Shown here: in pieces, positions 42,283 to 50,808 of the stretch
How positions within the stretch are numbered: position 1 is the stretch's first letter
Layout of the letters: each line of letters begins with the position of its first letter
From: Streptomyces sp. CB02009
GTDB taxonomy: Bacteria > Actinomycetota > Actinomycetes > Streptomycetales > Streptomycetaceae
NCBI RefSeq assembly: GCF_001905825.1
Contig: NZ_LIVV01000009.1
Coordinates: 310,001-374,000 of the forward strand
DNA length: 64,000 nucleotides
Direction: 5' to 3'
The notes under the pieces: model-generated
Databases searched by the model: none
The model's input: only the letters and a program-made list of their open reading frames with translations
What the model was told of the DNA's origin: nothing
Program-made: the position numbers and the translations under genes

Positions 42283-42413
42283 GAACAGGACGTTAAATGC
42301 TGCGGTTTCCATATCCGGAGGATCAAAATCCGCTCACCTGATCGACCACTGCCTTGCATTGCACGGGTCGAAGTGGACGCACGCCAATGATTGAAAGATC
42401 GACCACCGGCACG

Positions 42414-42437
42414 GACCGACCAACTGGTAGGTCGGTC
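42414..42437. promoter_or_regulatory. Inverted repeat between aldehyde dehydrogenase and permease genes
   Basis: GACCGACC (42414-42421), 8 nt, GGTCGGTC (42430-42437), perfect arms. Within it ACCAACTGGT is also nearly symmetric, as in several TetR operators. It could equally be a terminator for the dehydrogenase operon. The surrounding 42290-42520 is AT-rich. Confidence 0.45.
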
Positions 42438-42520
42438 GGCCCATGTCCGATATGCGGGAACCGCAGCGTGGTCCGGAATGTCCGTTTCGAAATTTTCCCG
42501 AGGAATTTTCGGGGACGTCG

Positions 42521-43972
42521 TCAGCCCGGCCACACCACGGCTTGCAGCTCGCTGTAGGCGTGCAGGGCGTACGAGCCCACGTCCCGTCCGACCCCGCTCC
42601 GCTTGAATCCGCCGAACGGCGCCTCCATGTTCCGTCCGATCGTGTTCACGCCCACCCCGCCGGCCCGCAGCCGGGCCGCGATCCGGAAGGCGCGGGCCAC
42701 GTCGCCCGACCACACGTAGTCGAGGAGCCCGTAGTCGCTGTCGTTGGCGAGCGCGATCCCCTCCTCCTCGTCGTCGAAGGGGACCACCACCACGACCGGC
42801 CCGAAGATCTCCTCCCGCACCACCCGCATCTCGTTGGTGCAGTCGGCGAGCAGCGTCGGCGCCACGTAGAAGCCCTTCGGGAGGTCCGGCCGCTCACCGC
42901 CCGCGACCACCCGCGCCCCCTCCTTCCGGCCGAGTTCGACGTACGACTCCACCCGGTCGCGGTGGGCGGCCGAGATCACCGGGCCGACGATCGTGCCCCG
43001 CTCCGCCGGGTCCCCCACCGTCATGAAGGCCAGATAGCCGGTGAGCTTCTCGATCAGCCGCTCGTAGATCCCGCGCTGGGCGAGCACCCGGGTCGGGGCC
43101 GTACAGATCTGTCCGCTGTAGAAGGAGAACGTCGTCCCGATCCCCGTCACCGCCGAGTCCAGGTCGGCGTCGTCGAGGACGAGGGCCGCCCCCTTGCCGC
43201 CCAGCTCCATCAGCTGCCGCTTGAGGGTCCGGCCGCAGACCTCGCCGATCGCCTGCCCGACCGCCGTGGAGCCGGTGAACGACACCATGTCGACGTCCGG
43301 CGAGTCCACGGCCGCCCGCCCCGCCTCCACCGAGGAGCCGGTGACCACGTTGACGACACCCGGCGGGACGCCGGCCTCCTCCAGGGCGCGGGTCATCGCG
43401 TACACGGAGAGCGGGTCCTGCGGGGCGGGCTTCACCAGGACCGTGTTGCCCATCGCGAGCGCGGGGGCGATCTTGCCGGCCGGGTTGGCCCAGGGGTTGT
43501 TGTACGAGGTGATGCAGGTGACCACCCCGACCGGGCGGCGCACCGCGACCGCGCCGAACACCCCGGCCTTCCCCATCGGGCCCGCCTCGTTGATCTGCGG
43601 GGGCAGGGCCTGCTCGACCGGTTCCATGGCCCCGCGCGCGTACCGCCGGAAGCGGGCCGAGCCGACCGCGACCTGCATGCCGCGCGCCGTGCCGGTGGTG
43701 GCGCCGGTCTCGGCGCGGGCGAGGAGGGTGTTCGCCTCCGCGTCCCTGGCCATCAGGTCGGCGGCCCGGTCGAGGATCGCCGCCCGCTCCTCCGGTCGCG
43801 TCCGGGACCAGGAGGCGAAGGCCTCGCGGGCCGCGGCGGCCGCGTCGTACACCTGGGCGCGGGAGGCTTCCGGGGCGAGGCCGACGACCTCCTCGGTGGC
43901 CGGGTCGATCACCTCGTAGTGGCCGCCGTCGGGCTCGACCCACTCGCCGCCGATGAAGAGCTTCTGGTTCAC
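42521..43972 (-). CDS. NAD(P)-dependent aldehyde dehydrogenase
   Basis: 483 residues of the ALDH superfamily. Catalytic Glu in MELGGKGAALVLDDADLD, catalytic Cys in FYSGQICTAPTRVL, cofactor segment SFTGSTAVGQAIGE, and TIGRNMEAPFGGFKRSG near the C-terminus. It oxidises an aldehyde to the acid in the cytosol; substrate unknown. Overlaps the upstream amidohydrolase by ATGA, so it is the last gene of the operon that starts behind the 47003 operators. Confidence 0.9.
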   Translation of the reverse strand: MNQKLFIGGEWVEPDGGHYEVIDPATEEVVGLAPEASRAQVYDAAAAAREAFASWSRTRPEERAAILDRAADLMARDAEANTLLARAETGATTGTARGMQVAVGSARFRRYARGAMEPVEQALPPQINEAGPMGKAGVFGAVAVRRPVGVVTCITSYNNPWANPAGKIAPALAMGNTVLVKPAPQDPLSVYAMTRALEEAGVPPGVVNVVTGSSVEAGRAAVDSPDVDMVSFTGSTAVGQAIGEVCGRTLKRQLMELGGKGAALVLDDADLDSAVTGIGTTFSFYSGQICTAPTRVLAQRGIYERLIEKLTGYLAFMTVGDPAERGTIVGPVISAAHRDRVESYVELGRKEGARVVAGGERPDLPKGFYVAPTLLADCTNEMRVVREEIFGPVVVVVPFDDEEEGIALANDSDYGLLDYVWSGDVARAFRIAARLRAGGVGVNTIGRNMEAPFGGFKRSGVGRDVGSYALHAYSELQAVVWPG

Positions 43973-45708
43973 CTGGTCGCCACCGTCCTCGTGTCACGGC
44001 CGGAGCGCAGCACCTTCCCCGGGACCGCGCCGGTCACCTCGTCGTCCCGCACCGTCTCCACGCCGTTGACCCGCACCGACACGATCCCGACCGCCCGCGA
44101 GTCGAGGCGCGGACTGTCCCCCGGCAGGTCGTGCACGAGGGTCGCCGGGCCGGCGTCGATCCGCTCCGGGTCGAAGAGGACCAGGTCGGCGTGGAAGCCC
44201 TCGGTGATCCGGCCGCGCTCCCGGAGCCCGAAGAGCCGGGCCGGGTCGTCGGTGAGCATGCGCACCGCCCGCTCCAGGGGCACGAGCCTGCGTCCGCGCA
44301 GGCAGTCGCCGAGGAAGCGGGTCGTGTACGGGGCCCCGCACATCCGGTCCAGGTGGGCGCCCGCGTCGGAGCCGCCGAGCATCACGTCCTCGTGTTCCCA
44401 GGTCTCGCGGCGCAGCGTCCAGGACGCCGTGTCGTTGTCGCTGGGCATCGGCCACAGGACGGTCCGGAGCTCGTCGTTGGCGCAGATCTCGACGAGGCAC
44501 TGGAAGGCGTCCTGGCCGCGCTCGGCCGCGATGTCGTCGACGACGCGGCCGGTGAGGCCCTCGTTCTCGGGGCTGTAGGTGTCCCCGATGACGTACCGCC
44601 CGAAGTGGGCGAGGCGCCGGAAGACCCCGGCCTCCTTGGAGTCGGCGCGCCGCAGCATCCCGGCCCGTACGTCCGGGTCGCGGAGCTTCGCGATCCGCTC
44701 GGGGACGGGAAGCCCGAGGATCTCGCCCCAGCCGGGGATGAGGTTGAGGGCGCAGAAGGTCCCGAGGGACATGTTCATCGGGGTCAGGATCGGCATGGTG
44801 AGGGCGACGATCCGGCCGCCGGACTTCCGGGCCCGCTCGGAGGCGGTGAGCTGGCGCGGGACCCGTTCGGGGACGGCGGCGTCGATGGTGAGGACGTTCC
44901 AGTTGAGCGGGCGTCCGGCGGCGGAGGTCATCTCGACGAACAGGTCGATCTCGTCGTCGGAGAACTGGTCGAGGCAGCCGGCCAGGATCGCTTCGAGCTG
45001 GGTGCCCTCGTGCTCGCCGACGGCGCGGGAGAGCGCGATGAGCTCCTCGGGGCCGGCGTGCCGGGAGGCGACGGGGGCGCCGTCGCCGTCGGAGTGGGTG
45101 GCCGACTGGGTGGTGGAGAGCCCCCAGGCGCCGGCCTCCATGGCCTCCTTGAGCAGGGCGACCATGTGTGCCAGCTGCTCGGGGGTGGGCTGTCCGCCGA
45201 CGGCGTCGGCGCCCATCACGTACCTGCGCAGGGCGCAGTGGCCGACCATGAAGCCGGCGTTGACGGCGATGCGGCCGTCGAGGGCGTCGAGGTACTCGGC
45301 GAACGACGACCAGGACCAGTCGACGCCCTCCTCCAGGGCCTTCAGGGCCATCCCCTCGACCTTGGACATCATGCGCCGGGTGTAGTCGGCGTCCTCGGGC
45401 CGGTCCGGGTGGAGCGGGGCGAGGGTGAAGCCGCAGTTGCCGCCGGCGACGGTGGTGACGCCGTGGTTCATGGACGGGGTGGCGTACGGGTCCCAGAACA
45501 GCTGGGCGTCGTAGTGGGTGTGCGGGTCGACGAAGCCGGGCGTGAGGACGAGACCGGTGGCGTCCTCGGTGCTCCGGGCCTCCTCGTGGACGGTGCCGGG
45601 CTCGGCGACGACGGCGATCCGGCCGTCGCGGATGCCGACGTCGGCGGTGAAGGCGGGGGCGCCGGTGCCGTCCACGACGGTGGCGCCCGTGATGAGGTGG
45701 TCGAGCAT
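43969..45708 (-). CDS. Amidohydrolase, N-acyl-D-amino-acid deacylase type
   Basis: 579 residues. The metal-binding PGFVDPHTHYDAQLFWDP is near residue 60, and NHGVTTVAGGNCGFTLAP follows, both typical of D-aminoacylases. C-terminal ITEGFHADLVLFDPERI is the usual return strand. It hydrolyses an amide or cyclic bond using one or two Zn2+; substrate here unknown, and related proteins in catabolic clusters may act on other bonds. Coupled to the dehydrogenase by a 4-bp overlap; 145 bp after the LLM gene. Confidence 0.83.
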   Translation of the reverse strand: MLDHLITGATVVDGTGAPAFTADVGIRDGRIAVVAEPGTVHEEARSTEDATGLVLTPGFVDPHTHYDAQLFWDPYATPSMNHGVTTVAGGNCGFTLAPLHPDRPEDADYTRRMMSKVEGMALKALEEGVDWSWSSFAEYLDALDGRIAVNAGFMVGHCALRRYVMGADAVGGQPTPEQLAHMVALLKEAMEAGAWGLSTTQSATHSDGDGAPVASRHAGPEELIALSRAVGEHEGTQLEAILAGCLDQFSDDEIDLFVEMTSAAGRPLNWNVLTIDAAVPERVPRQLTASERARKSGGRIVALTMPILTPMNMSLGTFCALNLIPGWGEILGLPVPERIAKLRDPDVRAGMLRRADSKEAGVFRRLAHFGRYVIGDTYSPENEGLTGRVVDDIAAERGQDAFQCLVEICANDELRTVLWPMPSDNDTASWTLRRETWEHEDVMLGGSDAGAHLDRMCGAPYTTRFLGDCLRGRRLVPLERAVRMLTDDPARLFGLRERGRITEGFHADLVLFDPERIDAGPATLVHDLPGDSPRLDSRAVGIVSVRVNGVETVRDDEVTGAVPGKVLRSGRDTRTVATR

Positions 45709-45853
45709 GACGGTCCCTTTCTGGACGCGGACACGGGTGTGCCCCGGACCGGGGGCCGCCGCGGAACGGCCTCCGGCCGGGGCCGGTACGGGGCGGCGGT
45801 CCGGGAAGACACCACCCCGCGCTCGTCGTGCACCGCCCGCCGGCGTGGGGCCC

Positions 45854-46978
45854 TCAGGCGCCGGCGGACTGGCGGAAGCGGGTGGTGCGGTGGACGGGGT
45901 CCGTGTCGATCTTCGGGATCACGTGCTCACCGATCAGCTTGATCGAGTTCATCGTGTCCTCGTACGAGATCCCGATCGGCAGCCCGAAGGACAGCTGGTC
46001 GGCCCCGGCCTGCTCCCACCGCTTGCACTGCGCCAGGACCTCCGACGGGTCACCGCAGATCATCAGCTCCTCCTGGATGAGGAGTTCGATGATCTCGGCC
46101 GAGTACTCCGGCAGGAGCTCCGGCCACTCCGGGATGCCCTCCGGCCGCGGGAAGGTGTCGTGGTAGCGGAAGAGGAGGGACTGGAGGTAGTTCAGGCCGC
46201 CGCCCACCGCGATCTCGACCGCCTTGTCGTGCGTCTCGGCGCAGATCGCGGTCGAGGTCACCATGACGTTGTCGTTGACGAAGTCGCCGACGGCCTTGGC
46301 CTCCTTGATGGCCGTCTTGTAGGAGTCGAGGACCCACTCCATGTCGGAGACCTTCTGCACGCTGAAGCCCAGGACGCCGAGGCCCTTCCTGCCGGCCATG
46401 GCGTACGAGGGCGGGGAGCCGGCGGCGTACCACATGGCGGGGTGGGACTTCCCGTACGGCTTCGGGAGGACCTTGCGGGGCGGCAGCGACCAGTGCTTGC
46501 CCTGGAAGCCGACGTACTCGTCCTGGAGCCACATCTTGGGGAACTCGGCGATCGTCTCCTCCCACAGCTCCTTGGTGTGGTTCATGTCGGTGATGCCCGG
46601 CATGAACCCGAGGATCTCGTGGGAGCCGGCGCCCCGGCCGGAGCCGAACTCGAAGCGTCCGCCGGAGAGGTGGTCGAGCATGGCGACCTTCTCGGCGACC
46701 TTCACCGGGTGGTTGACGGGGGCGAGCGGGTTGAAGATGCCGGAGCCGAGGTGGATCCGGTCGGTGGCGTGGGCGAGGTAGCCCAGGTAGACGTCGTTGG
46801 CGGAGAGGTGCGAGTACTCCTCCAGGAAGTGGTGCTCCGAGGCCCAGGCGTACTTGAAGCCGGACCTGTCCGCCTGGATGACGTACTCGGTCTCCTCCAT
46901 GAGCGCCTTGTGCTCGGCTTCGGGATCGGTCTCGGCGCGCTTGCCGACGTATCCCTGTACGAAGATCCCGAATTCCAA
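45854..46978 (-). CDS. LLM class flavin-dependent oxidoreductase
   Basis: 374 residues, bacterial luciferase-like. Features are YAWASEHHFLEEYSH, LGSGIFNPLAPVNHPVKVAEKVAML and FEFGSGRGAGSHEI. It would oxidise a substrate with O2 and reduced FMN, for example in Baeyer-Villiger or hydroxylation chemistry; substrate unknown. It starts with TTG (46978), no strong ribosome binding site, and is the first gene behind two TCTGACG operators. Confidence 0.85.
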   Translation of the reverse strand: MEFGIFVQGYVGKRAETDPEAEHKALMEETEYVIQADRSGFKYAWASEHHFLEEYSHLSANDVYLGYLAHATDRIHLGSGIFNPLAPVNHPVKVAEKVAMLDHLSGGRFEFGSGRGAGSHEILGFMPGITDMNHTKELWEETIAEFPKMWLQDEYVGFQGKHWSLPPRKVLPKPYGKSHPAMWYAAGSPPSYAMAGRKGLGVLGFSVQKVSDMEWVLDSYKTAIKEAKAVGDFVNDNVMVTSTAICAETHDKAVEIAVGGGLNYLQSLLFRYHDTFPRPEGIPEWPELLPEYSAEIIELLIQEELMICGDPSEVLAQCKRWEQAGADQLSFGLPIGISYEDTMNSIKLIGEHVIPKIDTDPVHRTTRFRQSAGA

Positions 46979-47002
46979 GGGGGTTCACCGTCCTCGTGAG
47001 TT

Positions 47003-47082
47003 TCTGACGTGTCGTCAGATTCGTGATGTGCCCGACTGTCGCACCGCGGGGTGGACCCGTCAATACCTGACGACTCGTCAGA
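47003..47082. promoter_or_regulatory. Two TCTGACG-N3-CGTCAGA operators before the LLM operon
   Basis: TCTGACG-TGT-CGTCAGA at 47003-47019 is perfect; CCTGACG-ACT-CGTCAGA at 47066-47082 has one mismatch. Centres are 63 bp apart (six helical turns), allowing same-face binding. They follow the SDR gene end and precede the LLM start. Confidence 0.78.
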
Positions 47083-47087
47083 CGGGG

Positions 47088-47849
47088 CTAGAAGAGGCTG
47101 ACTCCGGCGAGCCAGCCGCCGTCGATCACGAACGGCTGGCCCGTGATGTACGCCGAGTCCTCCCCGGTCAGGAAGAGCGCGAGGGCCGCCACCTCGTCCG
47201 GCCGCCCGATCCGCCCGAGCGGCACGAGCCTGCGGTACAGCTCGGCCGTGGCGGCCGGGTCCACGCCCTCCGGGTTGCTCATGGGGGTGTCGATGGCACC
47301 CGGGCAGACGGCGTTCACCCGTATCCCCTTCGCCGCCAGCTCCAGGGCGGCGACCCGGGTCAGCCCGAGGACGGCGTGCTTCGAGGCGGCGTACGCGCCG
47401 ACCCCGGCCATCCCGGTCAGACCGGTGTACGAGGCCGTGTTGACGATCGTCCCGCCGCCGGCCGCCGCGATCTCGGGCGCGACGGCGCGGATGCCGAGGA
47501 AGCAGCCGGTCTGGTTGACGGAGACGATCGCCTGGAACTCCTCCAGGGGCGTGGCGAGCAGCTCGTGGAAGCGGAGGATGCCGGCGTTGTTGACGAGCCC
47601 GTCGATCTTCCCGAACCGCTCCTTGGCGAGGGCAACGGCGGCGGTCCAGTCGTCCTCCCTGGTCACGTCCAGACGGACGTAGACGGCCCGCTCCTCGCCC
47701 AGCTCCTTCGCCAGCGCCGCGCCGGCGTCGTCGAGGACGTCCGCCAGGACGACCCTGGCGCCCTCCGCGGCGAACAGCCGGGCCTCCTGCTCGCCCTGCC
47801 CGCGCGCCGCGCCGGTGACCAGGACGACCCGCCCGTCGAGTGTGCCCAT
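47088..47849 (-). CDS. SDR family oxidoreductase
   Basis: 253 residues. Cofactor motif GAARGQG, NNAG, catalytic Ser in TASYTGL and YAASKHA, and VCPGAIDTPM. It resembles 3-alpha/20-beta-hydroxysteroid-type and glucose-dehydrogenase-like SDRs. NAD-type binding is suggested by Asp after the second strand (VLADVLDD). Eleven bp after the LLM gene upstream, so cotranscribed from 48.8 kb. Ribosome binding site AGGGAG. Confidence 0.88.
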   Translation of the reverse strand: MGTLDGRVVLVTGAARGQGEQEARLFAAEGARVVLADVLDDAGAALAKELGEERAVYVRLDVTREDDWTAAVALAKERFGKIDGLVNNAGILRFHELLATPLEEFQAIVSVNQTGCFLGIRAVAPEIAAAGGGTIVNTASYTGLTGMAGVGAYAASKHAVLGLTRVAALELAAKGIRVNAVCPGAIDTPMSNPEGVDPAATAELYRRLVPLGRIGRPDEVAALALFLTGEDSAYITGQPFVIDGGWLAGVSLF

Positions 47850-47860
47850 GTCCGTACTCC

Positions 47861-48778
47861 CTAGAGGTGAGGGGCGACCTCCGTGCCGAAGGCCGCCATC
47901 TGGTCGGTGAGTTCGGACCGGCTCCGGGAGCGGAACCGGACCTGGATCTGGTGGACGCCCATCTCGCCGTAGGCGCGCAGGGAGGCGGCGATCTCCTCCG
48001 GGCGGCCGCTGAGGGTGCGGCGGCCGACGGGCCAGCCGGGCGTGCCGACGTACAGCGGCTCGGCGATCGCGCCGACGGTGATCGGCTCCGCGATCCCCGC
48101 CTCGGCACGCAGCCGCAGCAGCTTCCGGATCTGCCCGGCGAGCCGCTCGCGCGGGTCGCCCTGCGGGAGCCAGCCGTCGCCCTTGAGGGCGGCGCGGCGC
48201 ACGGCGGCCGGGGAGGAGCCGCCGACCCAGAGCGGGACGCGTTCCTGCGCGGGCCGGGGCAGCTGCCCGAGGTCCTTGAAGGCGAACCGCTCCCCCAGGT
48301 GCTCGGGGAACTCCTCGGGCCCGAGCGCGGCCCGCAGCGCGTCCATGGTCTCGTCGAGCACGGCGCCCCGGCGCGCGAAGTCCACGCCGAGGGCCTCGAA
48401 CTCCTCCTGTACGTGCCCGGCGCCGACCCCGAGGACGAGACGCCCGCCGGAGAGGTGGTCGAGCGTCGCGTACGCCTTTGCGGTGACGAGCGGATGGCGC
48501 AGTCCGACGACGGCGACGTGCGAGAGCAGCCGGACGCGTTCGGTGGCGGCGGCGAGGAAGGAGAGGGTGGCGACCGGGTCGTACCAGACGGTGCTCATGG
48601 CCTCGGCGAGCCGGCGCGGGATGGCGACGTGGTCGCAGCCGGCGAGGTAGTCGAATCCGTGGTCCTCGGCGGCTCGGGCGACGGCGAGGAGATCGGCGGG
48701 CCCGGCGCCCGCCTCCCAGGGCTCGGCGTAGATCGCGCTCTGCGACTGGACCGGCAGCTGCATCCCGTAGACCACCAT
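47861..48778 (-). CDS. LLM class F420-dependent oxidoreductase
   Basis: About 305 residues from the ATG at 48778 (GGGGG 8 nt upstream). Segments FDYLAGCDHVAIPRRLAEAM, LLSHVAVVGLRHPLVTAKAYATLDHLSGGRLVLGVGAGHV and LYVGTPGWPVG are typical of F420-type LLM enzymes. Substrate unknown. First gene of a two-gene operon with the SDR, behind two diverged TCTGACG operators. Confidence 0.83.
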   Translation of the reverse strand: MVVYGMQLPVQSQSAIYAEPWEAGAGPADLLAVARAAEDHGFDYLAGCDHVAIPRRLAEAMSTVWYDPVATLSFLAAATERVRLLSHVAVVGLRHPLVTAKAYATLDHLSGGRLVLGVGAGHVQEEFEALGVDFARRGAVLDETMDALRAALGPEEFPEHLGERFAFKDLGQLPRPAQERVPLWVGGSSPAAVRRAALKGDGWLPQGDPRERLAGQIRKLLRLRAEAGIAEPITVGAIAEPLYVGTPGWPVGRRTLSGRPEEIAASLRAYGEMGVHQIQVRFRSRSRSELTDQMAAFGTEVAPHL

Positions 48779-48818
48779 GAGGAACCCCCTTGAGCCCCGG
48801 CCGCCCGGCGACCGCGCA

Positions 48819-48877
48819 TCTGACGAACCGTCACTTTCACGAGCGGGGCCCATGCTCGTACCTGACGATCCATCAGG
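48819..48877. promoter_or_regulatory. Two diverged TCTGACG operators before the LLM/SDR operon
   Basis: TCTGACG-AAC-CGTCACT (48819-48835) and CCTGACG-ATC-CATCAGG (48861-48877), each imperfect in the second arm, centres 42 bp apart (four helical turns). Confidence 0.7.
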
Positions 48878-49009
48878 CAAGGGGTGGGAGGGGACGGGTC
48901 ACGGGCGTTCGCTTTCGTCCAAGACCCGTGGCGCGCACCGCTCCAGGATGGGTCCCGACGGCAGGGCCCCACGGCCCGGCCGCCACTCCCACCCACCGGA
49001 CCCGAACGG

Positions 49010-49495
49010 ATGTCCTCCATGCGTTCCCTGCTCCACCGCACCGCCCAGGTCGGCACCGCCCTGCTCCTCGCCGCCGGCGGCCTGATGGCCACGGGCGGCT
49101 CCGCCCAGGCCCTCCAGTACGACGGCGCCGACCCCGCCGCCACCTACTGCGGCGGCACCACCAGCACGGTGAAATCGGTCGGCGTGTACGACTACCACAG
49201 CAACCGGCTCGGCACCCTCGACCTGCGCTACAACTCGGGCTGCCGCACCGCGTGGGCCCGCCTGACGATCACCTACGGCTACAGCGACTGCGGCAACGCC
49301 TCCGCCGGCATCGCCTGCGCGCAGGCGCGCATCGTGCGGGACAACGACGGCAGGACCTACTCCTGCACCGTGCGGCCGGGCAACTCCTCCTGCTACACGC
49401 CGATGGTGAACGACGCGGGCTACACGTCCCACGCCGAGGTCACCACGGACACGGCGGGCGGGTACCGCTCGGACATCCGCACCCCCAGCTACTAG
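49010..49495 (+). CDS. DUF2690-type secreted protein
   Basis: About 161 residues (ATG 49010, or ATG 49019). Signal peptide RSLLHRTAQVGTALLLAAGG, cleavage near AQA. Mature part contains YDGADPAATYCGG and LDLRYNSGCRTAWARLTI, the DUF2690 pattern; two further Cys pairs (SDCGNASAGIACAQA and SCTVRPGNSSCYT) imply disulfides. Function unknown; exported. It is flanked by catabolic genes but lacks their operators on its own side. Confidence 0.72.
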   Translation: MSSMRSLLHRTAQVGTALLLAAGGLMATGGSAQALQYDGADPAATYCGGTTSTVKSVGVYDYHSNRLGTLDLRYNSGCRTAWARLTITYGYSDCGNASAGIACAQARIVRDNDGRTYSCTVRPGNSSCYTPMVNDAGYTSHAEVTTDTAGGYRSDIRTPSY

Positions 49496-49516
49496 TCCGC
49501 GGCTCCCCCGGCCAGC

Positions 49517-49571
49517 GCCCGGTCCGCCTCCCTCGGCTCTCCCGACCCCCGCCCGGTCCGCCTCCCTCGGC
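49517..49571. repeat. 21-bp direct repeat after the DUF2690 gene
   Basis: GCCCGGTCCGCCTCCCTCGG and one further base occurs at 49517-49537 and 49551-49571, starting 22 bp after the stop codon. Function unknown. Confidence 0.85.
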
Positions 49572-49637
49572 GGCCCGGGCGGGCCCTCGCCGTTCATGCC
49601 GTTCAGTCGCCGAGATCCCCGACCTCGTCGCCCGCGA

Positions 49638-50648
49638 TCAGCTCCGCGTCTTCTCGCGGCTCCCGGCAGCGGCCGCGTCGGGTACGAGCAGCAGCTTGCC
49701 GGTGGTACGCCGGGCCTCCAGATCGCTGTGGGCCCGGGAGGCCTCGGACAGCGGGTAGCGGCCCGTCACGTTGACCTCGAGTCCCTTGGAGCGCACCCAC
49801 TCGAACACGTCGGCCGCCCGTCGGAGCAGTTCGGACCGGTCGGCGATGAAGTCCCCGAGGCTGGGCCGGATCAGGGTCAGCGAACCGCCCTGGGCGAGCC
49901 GCATCGGATCGAACGGCGGCACGGCACCGCTCGCCGCGCCGAAGAGCACGAGGTGACCGCGGGTGCGCAGGCTGGCGAGGCTCGCCTCGAAGGTGTGCGC
50001 GCCCACGCCGTCGAAGACGACCGGCAGTCCCTGACCGCCGTTGAGCCGCCTCACCTCGGCCGCGAGATCGTCGACCGCCGAGGAGAGGATCACCTCGGCG
50101 GCCCCGGCACGCTTCGCCAGCTCGGCCTTCGCCGTGGTCGACGTCGTGCCGATCACCCTGCCGCCGAGATGGGTGACGAGCTGGGTCAGGAGCAGCCCCA
50201 TGCCACCGGCGGCCGCGTGCACGAGCACCGTGTCGCCCGCCTGGACCGGGTAGGCGTCCTTGACGAGATAGTGCGCGGTCATGCCCTGGAGGAGCACGGC
50301 GGCGGCGGTCTCGAAGTCGATGTCGTCGGGCAGCGGCACCAGCCGGGAGGCGTCCACGACGGCCTGCTCGGCGTACGAGCCGGGAATCTCCACCCAGCCG
50401 ACCCGGTCCCCGACCGCGACGCCGTCGACGCCCGGTCCGACCTCGACGACCGTGCCGGCGCCCTCGGTGCCCGGGGTGAAGGGCAGCGGAAGGCTGTAGC
50501 GGCCTTCCCGGTGGTAGACGTCGAGGAAGTTGACCCCGGACGCGGCGACCTCCACGACCGCCTCGCCCGGACCCGGCCGCGGCCGGTCCACCTCGGCCTC
50601 CCGCAGCACCTCGGGACCGCCCACTTCGTACACCTGAATCGCTCGCAT
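49638..50648 (-). CDS. Quinone oxidoreductase (zinc-free MDR family)
   Basis: 336 residues. Segments PGTEGAGTVVEVGPGVDGV, LLQGMTAHYL and the cofactor loop HAAAGGMGLL are typical of zeta-crystallin-type NADPH:quinone oxidoreductases; zinc ligands are absent. It reduces quinones or enones. It follows the amidohydrolase by 160 bp on the same strand and may be cotranscribed with it. The last 15 residues are Ala/Ser/Arg-rich. Confidence 0.88.
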   Translation of the reverse strand: MRAIQVYEVGGPEVLREAEVDRPRPGPGEAVVEVAASGVNFLDVYHREGRYSLPLPFTPGTEGAGTVVEVGPGVDGVAVGDRVGWVEIPGSYAEQAVVDASRLVPLPDDIDFETAAAVLLQGMTAHYLVKDAYPVQAGDTVLVHAAAGGMGLLLTQLVTHLGGRVIGTTSTTAKAELAKRAGAAEVILSSAVDDLAAEVRRLNGGQGLPVVFDGVGAHTFEASLASLRTRGHLVLFGAASGAVPPFDPMRLAQGGSLTLIRPSLGDFIADRSELLRRAADVFEWVRSKGLEVNVTGRYPLSEASRAHSDLEARRTTGKLLLVPDAAAAGSREKTRS

Positions 50649-50808
50649 GACCCTCCCCTATCGGTTCGTCCCCCACCAACCCCGTCGAGGGCGATCCGAT
50701 TCCCGGCGGGCGGACCCCCGCGAGCCGCGACCCCCCGCCTCACGAGGCGAAGCACCCGGCTCGCGCGGGTCCCGGTCCACGCGGGGTCCCGGTCCGCGCG
50801 GGGTCCCG

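Noticed and set aside
49638..50648. Quinone oxidoreductase as a direct TCTGACG target
   Set aside because: No such palindrome in 50649-50808; it could only be included by readthrough from the upstream amidohydrolase.
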